Positions 53,979-61,146 of a DNA stretch of 64,000 bases are shown here, one piece after another. Each line of letters starts with the position of its first letter. The stretch's first letter is position 1. A program made the position numbers and the translations under genes. Origin of the DNA: Streptomyces mirabilis. Its GTDB lineage: Bacteria; Actinomycetota; Actinomycetes; Streptomycetales; Streptomycetaceae. Below the pieces are notes generated by a model that was given only the letters and a program-made list of their open reading frames with translations, was not told the DNA's origin and did no database searches. The stretch is taken from NCBI RefSeq assembly GCF_039503195.1, contig NZ_JBCJKP010000001.1, positions 10,540,001 through 10,604,000 of the forward strand, read 5' to 3'.

Positions 53979-55172
53979 TCACCGGGATGAAACGTTCTTG
54001 TGGGTCGTGTCGGTGGGGGTGTGGGTGGTGAGTTGTGCGGTGAAGACGGTGGTGTTGTTTTGGTGTGCGGTGATGTGGGTGGTGGGGGTTTGGTCGTTGG
54101 TGTTGGTGTTGGTGTGGGTGGTGATGTAGGTGGGGGTGTGGTGTTCGGTGTAGTGGTGGAAGGTGGCGTGGAGGGTGGTGGGGTGGGTGGGGTGGGTTGT
54201 GGGGGTGGGGTGGGTGTGGGCGGTGGCGGCTTGGTGGGCGGCTTCGAGGAGGACCATGCCGGGGATGTGGTCGGTGGTGTGGTCGAAGAGGATGGGGTGG
54301 TGGGGGTTGGGGGTGAGTTGCCAGGTGTGGGGGTGGGGGGTGGGGGTGAGGACGATGTCGTGGGGGAGGGTGCGTCCGTAGTGGGTGGGTGGGGGGTTGG
54401 GGGGTTGGTGTTGGGTGCCGGCGGTGCTGGTGCCGATCGCGGTGGTGCCTGCTGCTGTGGTGCTTGTGGTGTTTGTGGGGGTGGTGGTGTGGGGGTGGCG
54501 GAGGCGTTGGTAGGTGGTGGGGGTGAGGCAGGTGAAGCGGCCGGTGCCGGTGGCGGTGGGGTGGCCGTTGCGGGTGATGGTGATGTGCATGGTGAAGTCG
54601 GTGGGGCGTTTGGTGTGGGGGTGGTGGGGGGTGTAGGTGGCGGTGAGGGTGAGGTCGGTGGGGGTGGGGCCGATGGTGAGGTGTTGGGGGTGGGTGGTGA
54701 GGTGGAGGTTGCGCATGAGGAAGTGGTGGCCGAGGGGGATGCCGAGTTCGGCGTGGGCGAGGTAGATGCCGGTTTGGCGGATGGTTTCTGCGGCTTGGAG
54801 GGGGTGGTGGTGGGTGCCGTCGGGTGTGGTGAAGAAGGTGTGGGCGCGGGGCCATTGGGCGGTGAGGGTGTAGTGGGTGTTGCCGGTTTGTTCGCAGCCG
54901 GTGAGGAAGACCTCGGCGAGGGTGGAGCGGTGGACGTATTCGCGGGGGACGGTGGTGGTGAGGCGGGGCATGCGGGCGGGGTCGACGGGTGTTTTTGCGC
55001 GGGTGTCGGTGCCCGTTTTTGTTTCCGTGCTGGTCTGCGTGGCGGGGTCTGGTTCTGCTGCCGGGTGGGGGCCTGTTGCCGTTCCCGTACCTGTTGCCGT
55101 TCCCGTTCCTGTTCCCGTTGCCGTGGTGGCGGGGGTGGGGTGGTTGTCCTGGTGGACGGTGAGCAGGGTCAT
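53979..55172 (-). CDS. AfsA-family gamma-butyrolactone biosynthesis protein
   Basis: A 397-residue AfsA/ScbA-type enzyme, which condenses a beta-ketoacyl carrier with dihydroxyacetone phosphate in autoregulator synthesis. The first hot-dog domain has VPREYVHRSTLAEVFLTG at 75-92; the second has LPHDIVLTPTPHPHTW and HIPGMVLLEAAHQAA. An N-terminal Thr-Gly-rich stretch of about 60 residues (TATGTGTGTATGTG) is unusual. Thr, His and Pro are hugely over-represented where relatives have Ala, Arg and others, matching G-to-A changes on the coding strand. No ArpA-type receptor gene is in the window. The ATG at 55172 was used. Confidence 0.9.
   Translation of the reverse strand: MTLLTVHQDNHPTPATTATGTGTGTATGTGTATGPHPAAEPDPATQTSTETKTGTDTRAKTPVDPARMPRLTTTVPREYVHRSTLAEVFLTGCEQTGNTHYTLTAQWPRAHTFFTTPDGTHHHPLQAAETIRQTGIYLAHAELGIPLGHHFLMRNLHLTTHPQHLTIGPTPTDLTLTATYTPHHPHTKRPTDFTMHITITRNGHPTATGTGRFTCLTPTTYQRLRHPHTTTPTNTTSTTAAGTTAIGTSTAGTQHQPPNPPPTHYGRTLPHDIVLTPTPHPHTWQLTPNPHHPILFDHTTDHIPGMVLLEAAHQAATAHTHPTPTTHPTHPTTLHATFHHYTEHHTPTYITTHTNTNTNDQTPTTHITAHQNNTTVFTAQLTTHTPTDTTHKNVSSR
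55071..55128. repeat. Imperfect hexanucleotide repeats
   Basis: About nine tandem copies of CCTGTT, GCCGTT and CCCGTT variants on the plus strand, encoding the Thr-Gly/Ala-Thr-rich N-terminal stretch of the AfsA-like protein. Copy number is probably unstable between strains. Confidence 0.75.
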
Positions 55173-55225
55173 GTGGGTCTCCGTGGCGCTGTGGGAGGTG
55201 CCGGGATGGACCGTGCAGGGTCATA

Positions 55226-55251
55226 AGATACGAACCTACCGGTTTTCTTTT
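55226..55251 (-). promoter_or_regulatory. Autoregulatory element (ARE)-like site upstream of the afsA-type gene
   Basis: A 26-base AT-rich site starting AGATACGAACCTACCGGTTT and ending TCTTTT, 54 bp upstream of the afsA start. It follows the pattern of gamma-butyrolactone-receptor sites: an AGATAC opening, an ACC/GGT dyad in the centre and a T-rich right arm. Such sites precede autoregulator synthesis genes and are bound by ArpA/ScbR-like receptors. Assignment is by resemblance from memory, not by a scored search. Confidence 0.65.
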
Positions 55252-55502
55252 CAAGGGTGGGCGGGGAATTTCGCGGGGGCGGGCCGGGGGGTTGGTCCGG
55301 GGGGTCGGGTGGGGGTGTGCGGGGTGCATATTCATTGGTTCGCTGTGGGTGTGGGGTGGGGATCTTCGCTGGATAAGCGGGGGTTTTGATTCCGTTCTGC
55401 GGGTGTCTTCCGGGGGTTGGGGGTGGTGTGCGAGGCTCGGGGTCGGGTGGTTGTGGGGGTGTGCTGGGGTCTCTTGTGTGGGTCTCGGGTGAGGCTATAG
55501 TG

Positions 55503-55520
55503 AAACCGGCCGAGCGGTTT
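55503..55520 (+). promoter_or_regulatory. Second dyad upstream of the P450
   Basis: AAACCG at 55503-55508 and CGGTTT at 55515-55520 are separated by 6 bases and followed by TGTTTTG. The arms share the ACCG/CGGT theme and T-rich right flank of ARE sites, but the spacing is wider. The site is about 400 bp upstream of the P450 start. The long leader in between shows no gene. Confidence 0.4.
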
Positions 55521-55924
55521 TGTTTTGCGAGTGGTTCTCTGTCGGGTGTCGGTGCTGTCGGGGGGACGGCTTCCGGGATGCGCATGGCCCGGGGCCGGCA
55601 CCCGGATATACACGGCCTGTGACCGGCACCCAAGGTGCGTGCCAGGGTGCGCCGGGTGTGGGGCTGGGCGATTGCTGGTGTTGGGGTCCGGGTGTGCATC
55701 CAGGGCCCGGTCCCAGGCGTGTGCCCAGGGGTTGGGTTTCTGCGGGCCGCGGGGGATCGGGTGTCAGGGTTCCATGGCTGATGGCGGGACTCCGGGGCGG
55801 GGGCTGGCGTGTGTGTGGGGTTGTGCCCCTGGCGGGCGTCCGGGTGATGGTGCGGGCGTGGCGCCGGGGTGTGTTTGTAGTGCTTGTCGGGAAGTTTTCG
55901 CGGTCTATGTCGTGGAGGTGTCCG

Positions 55925-57445
55925 GTGGCGCGTCAGCAGGAGCAGCAGGGTCGACGGGATGAGCGGGGCCTGCAGGAGCAGCAGGAGCAGCGGGAGTTGC
56001 GGGGCGGCGGTGGCGTGGCGGAACTGCGTGCCGTGCCGAACGGGCCGGACCAAAAGGACGTGCCGGATGCGCAGGGCGTGCCGGATCTGCGTGTTGGGCG
56101 GGGTGGGTGCCCGTATGCGATGGATGGGTTGGGGCGGGATGTGCAGGGGGAGGGGGCGTTGCTGCGGGGGCAGGGTGAGGCGGTGCGGGTGGTGTTGCCG
56201 GGTGGGGTGGGAGCCTGGGCGGTGACGGATCCGGCGGTTATCCGTGGGTTGTTGACGGATGGTCGGGTCTCGAAAGATGCGTATCGGCATTGGCCGGCGT
56301 GGCAGCGGGGTGAGGTGGGGGCGGAGTGGCCCTTGGCGGTGTGGGTGTCGGTGCAGAATCTGGTGACGTCGTACGGGGCGGAGCACCGCCGGCTGCGGGG
56401 GTTGATGGGATCGGCATTCACCGCGCGGCGGGTGGGGTTGTTGGGTCCGCGAGTGGGGGAGATCGCGGCAGTGCTGCTGGATGGGATGGAGGCGGCGGCG
56501 CGGGGTGGGGGCGGTGTGGTGGACGTGCGGGGGTTGTATGCGCAGCCGTTGCCGAGCCGGGTGATGCTGGAGTTGTTCGGGATTCCGGAGGAGTTCCGGG
56601 GGGCGTTGCGGGAGATCATTGAGGGGTTTTTCGCTACGGGGGTGTCGTTGGAGGATGCGCGGCGCAACTACGCGGCGCTGTATCGGACGATGGGGGAGTT
56701 GGTGGCGTTCAAGCGGCGTCGTCCAGGTGAGGACCTGACGAGTGCGCTGATCGCTGTGGGGAGCGGAGCGGATCCCGCCGATCCGGCGGCCGCTTCGGAC
56801 CTCACGGACCTCACGGACCTCACGGACCTCACGGACGTCGCGGGCGCGGGTGGCCCGGAGGCCCCGAAGGGTGGGGGGTTGAGTGAGAAGGAGTTGGTGG
56901 ACAACTTGATCATGTTGTTGAGCGCGGGGTGTGAGCCGACGGTGAATCTGCTGGCGAACGCGGTCGTGTTGTTGCTGCGGGATCCGGGGCAGTTGGAGTT
57001 GGTGCGGTCAGGGAGGGCGTCGTGGGGGGACGTGGTGGAGGAGGCGTTGCGGGTGGAGGCGCCGGGGGCGAATGCGATCTTGCGGTATGCGGTGGAGGAT
57101 GTGCGGGTGGGAGAGACGGTGATCCCGCGGGGGGATGCGCTGGTGATCGGGTTCGCGGCGGCGGGGCGGGATCCGAGGGTGCACGGGGAGGATGCGGAGC
57201 GGTTCGATGTGATGCGAGCGACGCGGCGGGAGCATTTGTCGTTCGGTCATGGGGTGCATTACTGCCTGGGCGCGCCGTTGGCGCGGCTGGAGGCCGAGAT
57301 TGCCCTTCAGGCGCTGTTCCACCGCTTTCCAGGGATGCGGCTGGCGGTGGAGCCGGGTGCGCTGCGTCCGACGGAGTCGTTCATTTCGAACGGGCCGCGG
57401 GAGGTTCCGGTGTTGCTGGGACCGCCCGCCGACGGGGTGAGGTGA
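55925..57445 (+). CDS. Cytochrome P450 with Gln/Arg-rich N-terminal extension
   Basis: A P450 of about 506 residues. The heme ligand is C447 in FGHGVHYCLGAPLARLE, ExxR is E373-R376 in EEALR, and the I-helix reads SAGCEPTVN, with proline after the glutamate. The first 60 residues (ARQQEQQGRRDERGLQEQQE) are low-complexity and unlike normal P450s. A DLT repeat lies at 292-304. The GTG at 55925 follows GGAGG closely; an ATG at 55907 is possible. It is divergent from the afsA-type gene. P450s next to AfsA homologues tailor butyrolactone or butenolide signals in several Streptomyces, so that is the leading hypothesis. Confidence 0.9.
   Translation: MARQQEQQGRRDERGLQEQQEQRELRGGGGVAELRAVPNGPDQKDVPDAQGVPDLRVGRGGCPYAMDGLGRDVQGEGALLRGQGEAVRVVLPGGVGAWAVTDPAVIRGLLTDGRVSKDAYRHWPAWQRGEVGAEWPLAVWVSVQNLVTSYGAEHRRLRGLMGSAFTARRVGLLGPRVGEIAAVLLDGMEAAARGGGGVVDVRGLYAQPLPSRVMLELFGIPEEFRGALREIIEGFFATGVSLEDARRNYAALYRTMGELVAFKRRRPGEDLTSALIAVGSGADPADPAAASDLTDLTDLTDLTDVAGAGGPEAPKGGGLSEKELVDNLIMLLSAGCEPTVNLLANAVVLLLRDPGQLELVRSGRASWGDVVEEALRVEAPGANAILRYAVEDVRVGETVIPRGDALVIGFAAAGRDPRVHGEDAERFDVMRATRREHLSFGHGVHYCLGAPLARLEAEIALQALFHRFPGMRLAVEPGALRPTESFISNGPREVPVLLGPPADGVR
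56798..56837 (+). repeat. 9-bp in-frame tandem repeat in the P450 gene
   Basis: GACCTCACG is repeated about four times, encoding Asp-Leu-Thr four times over in a surface loop before the I-helix, in a spot where P450 length varies. Whole-codon slippage keeps the frame open. Confidence 0.8.
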
Positions 57446-57460
57446 CGCGCCGGCCTGCAC

Positions 57461-57474
57461 CCTGTTCGAACAGG
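57461..57474. repeat. Perfect 14-bp palindrome after the P450
   Basis: CCTGTTCGAACAGG begins 16 bp after the P450 stop. It is too short of a loop to be a classical terminator and may be a protein-binding site or the edge of the island, because base composition returns to normal at this point. Confidence 0.5.
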
Positions 57475-57659
57475 CTCGGGACGATGGCCCCTGGGCAGAT
57501 GTGCACGGGCTCCCGGCGACGAGCAACAGGGCCTTGAACGGCATCTGCCGATCTCTCGGCACGACCAGGCGCTTATATGCGGCTCGCATGAACTGCCGAC
57601 ACCTTGCCGCTACCCATGCACCATCCACTCAGCGACGATCCGCCCGACGGTCGTGTGCG

Positions 57660-57806
57660 ACAGCTACTCCCTTCACCGCCCTGCGCCACTTCACCCTCGA
57701 CGGCACCGATCACGCCGGACACGAAGAGCAAGGCAGCATGATCCGACGCTTCATCATCTGGCGTACTCGCCACGCTGACGACCAGCGCCTACGAGCCGTG
57801 GTCGCC
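57660..57806 (+). pseudogene. IS630 transposase C-terminal relic
   Basis: LRHFTLDGTDHAGHEEQGSM and IRRFIIWRTRHADDQRLRAV match the end of actinobacterial IS630 transposases. The rest of the gene is absent. It slightly overlaps the end of the MerR gene on the other strand. The DNA between the P450 and here (57,475-57,659) shows no gene. Confidence 0.7.
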
Positions 57807-58526
57807 AACGACGGCTGCCAGGTCTGCGCCCGCTCGGAGTAGGGCCACCGTCCGTGTGGCGATCTGGTCAAGGCGTTGTTGCAGGATGCGTTGGGTCTTG
57901 TCCAGGCCGTCGAGTTGGTGCAGGGAGTCCATGATCTGGCGCACTGCGGGAATGCCGTAACCGGTGCCACGCAGGGCCGCGACGATTCGGGTCGCTCTGA
58001 TGGCTGAAAGATCGTAGCGACGTGCTTGCAGTGACGTCACTCGCTCGGGCGTGACAAGCCCTTCCTGCTCCCAGAACCGCAGAGTGGAGGGACGTACATT
58101 GAGCGCTCCGGCGAGCTGTGTGATCGTCATCGCGTCACTCTCTTGCTCGAACTCGGGTGTGTTCGCCTCGGCTTGGATCGCACGCAACGCTTGTTGAGCG
58201 CGCAGGGCCTCCTCTCGTTCCCGCGCGAGCCGAACATGGACCGCGTTGATCGCCGAGGCGGCCTCCGCGATCGTCTCCGTACGCAGTTTCGCGAGCATGT
58301 GCCGGGCCGTGACTGGCCCAACAGCGCCTGCGAGACCTCGATAGGCGCGCAGGGCATGCACGTGCAGCGGTGTGTAGGAACGGTATCCGTTGCTCGATCG
58401 AGCGGCCGGGGGAATGACTCCCAGACGCTCCAGGTCGCGAACCTGTTGCACGGAGTACCCCGACTCTCCGGCGACATCGACGGTTCGGAGCGGTACCCGT
58501 CGCGAACCGCTCACCAGCTCGCCCAT
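57789..58526 (-). CDS. MerR family regulator with two HTH domains
   Basis: A 245-residue regulator with two MerR-like winged helices: DVAGESGYSVQQVRDLERLG near residues 15-34 and ITQLAGALNVRPSTLRFWEQ near 132-151, each followed by the EGL/GVIP-type turn. The C-terminal coiled region (LDKTQRILQQRLDQIATRTV) should dimerise it. Double-HTH MerR proteins are known in actinobacteria, mostly without known ligands. The ATG at 58526 is preferred over 58547. It is divergent from the DUF6194 gene over 41 bp. Confidence 0.9.
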   Translation of the reverse strand: MGELVSGSRRVPLRTVDVAGESGYSVQQVRDLERLGVIPPAARSSNGYRSYTPLHVHALRAYRGLAGAVGPVTARHMLAKLRTETIAEAASAINAVHVRLAREREEALRAQQALRAIQAEANTPEFEQESDAMTITQLAGALNVRPSTLRFWEQEGLVTPERVTSLQARRYDLSAIRATRIVAALRGTGYGIPAVRQIMDSLHQLDGLDKTQRILQQRLDQIATRTVALLRAGADLAAVVGDHGS

Positions 58527-58541
58527 CAGCCAACCCCACAT

Positions 58542-58562
58542 AAGCACTTGAAGGTGATGCTT
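58542..58562. promoter_or_regulatory. Candidate MerR operator
   Basis: AAGCA at 58542-58546 and TGCTT at 58558-58562 form a dyad with an 11-base spacer in the 41-bp gap between MerR and DUF6194 starts. Its position makes it a good candidate site for the MerR protein controlling both genes. Confidence 0.5.
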
Positions 58563-58567
58563 GAACC

Positions 58568-59053
58568 ATGAGTATGGAACAGATCATCGCGACCGTGCGA
58601 GGCTTCGCCGGCGCGCTCGTGGTTGTCCCGGAGGAGGGCGGCGATTTCCCCGAGCTCGTGTGGGGAGATGCGTTCTTCTACTACGCCCCCGACGGTGAGG
58701 TCCCTGCGAACGTCCAGCCCTACGGGACCATCGTCACCAAGAACTACCCTGACGACGCCGTGTCCGACCTCGACTCTCCGGGCCGCTGGCGCCTGAACAT
58801 TCACGTCGACCGTGCGACGTTCCGAGAGCTCACTGGGGAGGAGCCGCGCAGCCTCACCCGACCTCGCGACTACGCGGGGGCCGACAGCGTGATGCCGCAC
58901 CCGGTATACGGGGCACTCGGCTGGATCTCTGTCGTCAATCCCGGTGAGAGGACGACGGACACGGCCGTGCAGCTTTTGCGCAGCGCCCACGACGCCGCTC
59001 GTGCCCGGTGCGCGCGGCGACACGCAACGCGAAGGTCGCAGGAGAACGACTGA
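58568..59053 (+). CDS. DUF6194 family protein
   Basis: A complete 161-residue protein. MSMEQIIATVRGFAGALVVV, WGDAFFYYAPDG, PYGTIVTKNYPDD and HPVYGALGWISVVNPG match a small actinobacterial family, DUF6194, of unknown function, probably cytoplasmic. The basic C-terminal tail (ARARCARRHATRRSQEND) is variable. It shares a short divergent promoter region with the MerR regulator and is probably its target. Confidence 0.85.
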   Translation: MSMEQIIATVRGFAGALVVVPEEGGDFPELVWGDAFFYYAPDGEVPANVQPYGTIVTKNYPDDAVSDLDSPGRWRLNIHVDRATFRELTGEEPRSLTRPRDYAGADSVMPHPVYGALGWISVVNPGERTTDTAVQLLRSAHDAARARCARRHATRRSQEND

Positions 59054-59278
59054 CACGGTTCCGGAGCAAGCGGACAAGGGAGAAGGACTCCCTGGACGAA
59101 ATTCCCTGAACGGAGCCAGACGCACAACAAGGTCCACAAACAGCCTCGCGCCCGTGTCGCGCACGGCTTCGCCCGCATGTAGACACGGAAGATCCTGTGC
59201 GACTGCCATCTCACGGGCGACGGCGTCCACCACGTCACGACCGGCATTGCCCACCGCCGCAACCTCGCCCTCGCCGGA

Positions 59279-59671
59279 TTTCATGCGCTTGGTTCCCGGG
59301 ATGGGCACCACGGGAATCCCGAGGTGCTCACCGCGCGCGTGCACCCAGGTGAGCGCCAGCTGGGCCGGAGCGACACCCCTGTTCTCCGCCAGCGCGCGGA
59401 CGACGTCCGCGATGACCTGGTTGGCCGTCGTCCGGAAGCGGGGAAGCCTCTTACGGGCGTCGCCCGGCGGCAGGGATGTCACATCGACCGTGCCCGCCAG
59501 GAAGCCTCGGCTGAGTGGTGAGTACGCCACCAGTGCCACACCCAGTTCGCGCAGGCAGTCCGCGACCGCCGTCTCGGGATCGCGGGACCAGATCGAGTAC
59601 TCGCTCTGCACCGCAGCGATCGAATGAACGGCGTGGGCACGCCGCAGGAGCGCGGCATCGGCCTCGGAGAT
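59279..59671 (-). pseudogene. Aldo/keto reductase fragment
   Basis: About 131 codons of an AKR C-terminal half: ISEADAALLRRAHAVHSIAA, VQSEYSIWSRDPE, LGVALVAYSPLSRGFLAG and IPVVPIPGTKRMK. The catalytic Asp/Tyr/Lys N-terminal half is missing, and after GTKRMK the frame continues into unrelated sequence (AVGNAGRDVVDAVAREMAVA, to about 59,060) that looks like part of another oxidoreductase gene. A chimeric relic. Confidence 0.75.
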
Positions 59672-59680
59672 GCACCGCGT

Positions 59681-59980
59681 GAGTGGATGGGCCGGTTGGC
59701 CAGTCTGCGGGTCGCGAAGCAGCACATGTCCGAAGCGTTGCGGAGCGTGGGGCCCTTCAATGGAGCACGGGCGTCGGAGTCGTACGCGCAGTTCTGCGAC
59801 ACGATTGACACCTTTGTCGCCGCGGGCGTCGCCGCCGGAACGATTCGGTCCGACCTTGAGACAGCCGAGGTGATGCTGGCCATGAGTGGGCTTCTACGCC
59901 TGGACGTGACCGGAGACTGGAAAGGCCAGGCCGACCGACAGATCAAGCTCCTCATGGACGGCCTGCAGGCCGGGACACGT
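59681..59980 (+). pseudogene. C-terminal ligand-binding domain of a TetR regulator
   Basis: About 100 codons (REWMGRLASLRVAKQHMSEA, GARASESYAQFCDTIDTFVA, AGTIRSDLETAEVMLAMSGL, KLLMDGLQAGT) match the C-terminal domain of SbtR-type TetR repressors. The DNA-binding N-terminus is gone. It faces the aldo/keto reductase relic, a common regulator-target pair, cut on both sides. Further on, VGLYDGFDLIQAFAPEVVYP near 60,100-60,160 resembles the start of a PfpI-type gene, also broken. Confidence 0.7.
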
Positions 59981-60208
59981 CCGCATCCCCTGAACGTCGG
60001 TACGGCCGAGGGAACACCGGTACGGCCGAGGCGTGATCCTGGAGACCTTTCGGCCCGGTTCAGTGCGCCCTTGTGGCCCGCGAATGGAGATAGAGGCAGA
60101 CGGGTCGGGCTGTACGACGGGTTCGACCTGATCCAGGCGTTCGCTCCGGAAGTTGTCTACCCGCTCGACTGGCCCTACCCCGGGCGCCTTTCGCGACGCC
60201 CGGATGTC

Positions 60209-60769
60209 CTACCCGACCGAACCCACCCCGATACGGGCCAACGCCTGGTCGGCCAACTCTGACGGTGTCAGCCCTCCGTCCAGGAACACCGTGTCGCCGG
60301 GCAGGGTGTCGACCGCGGCCATGCACGGTTCGATCCTGTCCTTGCCCCAGCGTCGGACCTGCTCCTCCCGCTCGGGATCGTCAGGGAAGAAGACTCGTCC
60401 GTCGATCCGCTTCTCCAAGGTCTCTCGAGAGACCTTGAGGAAGAAGTGGTGAAGGTCGATGCCCGCGTTCTTCAACGCGCCGAAAATCTCTCCGACATAG
60501 CCGGGGTCGACCACGGTCATGGGGACCAGGACCGGACGGCGGTACTCCTCGATCAGTCCCACCGCCAGGTCGGCAACCTGTCGCCGCCACAACCGAAGAT
60601 CCTGGAAGTCGCCGGTCGGTACCTCCACGATCTCCCGCAGCACGAAGCCCACCATCTCCGGGTCATAGACCAGTGCCTCGGGCCAACGAGGACGCAACTC
60701 GTCGACCAGCGTGGTCTTCCCGCTGCCGAACGCACCGTTCACCCAGACGATCAACGCGATCCTCCCCAC
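60209..60769 (-). CDS. TmrB-like P-loop nucleotide-binding protein
   Basis: A 186-residue ATPase/kinase-fold protein. The Walker A motif is GAFGSGKTT at 12-20 in IVWVNGAFGSGKTTLVDELR. ALVYDPEMVGFVLREIV and VLVPMTVVDPGYVGEIFGAL match TmrB, the tunicamycin-resistance protein of Bacillus, and its many actinobacterial relatives, some of which phosphorylate small molecules. Complete length. It starts at a GTG. Antibiotic resistance is only one possibility. From 60,770 to 61,146 no gene is seen. Confidence 0.87.
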   Translation of the reverse strand: MGRIALIVWVNGAFGSGKTTLVDELRPRWPEALVYDPEMVGFVLREIVEVPTGDFQDLRLWRRQVADLAVGLIEEYRRPVLVPMTVVDPGYVGEIFGALKNAGIDLHHFFLKVSRETLEKRIDGRVFFPDDPEREEQVRRWGKDRIEPCMAAVDTLPGDTVFLDGGLTPSELADQALARIGVGSVG

Positions 60770-61146
60770 CCCGTCGCCAGGCCCGCGCGTCGAACCCGGC
60801 GTGTCGGATCAGCATGCCGCTCGACCTGGGTGAGGCCACATTCCATCGCCAATTCATGCCTGGAAGATCGATAGGTGGGCCCGAACCCAAGCTGACGCCG
60901 GCGAGACGTGCGAGTGTCGTGGTCGTCGACGTCTCTTCCGTGATCAATGCCAAGCCGGGCTTCGGTGCTGACACCTGATTCCCGTCGCTGCGCCTCCATC
61001 GGGCAGAGCCGCGCCGCGGCCACGAGGCGGGAGTCCGCTCCTGCTCGCAGCCCCCGCCTCGGGCGGCTGCTGTCACGGCACACCGGGTCGAGAGGCATCA
61101 GAGCTGTGAGTGACTCTGCTCCGCCCCACCTCGGTGATCTGTGGCT

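Noticed and set aside
54000..55226. Plus-strand frame of 408 codons made almost only of Gly and Val
   Set aside because: It is the antisense of the afsA-type gene in the G+T-skewed island; the minus strand has conserved AfsA motifs.
57461..57474. LexA (SOS) box
   Set aside because: The actinobacterial box needs TCGAAC and GTTCGA arms around a 4-base gap; this palindrome has GTTCGAAC joined at the centre, the reverse arrangement.
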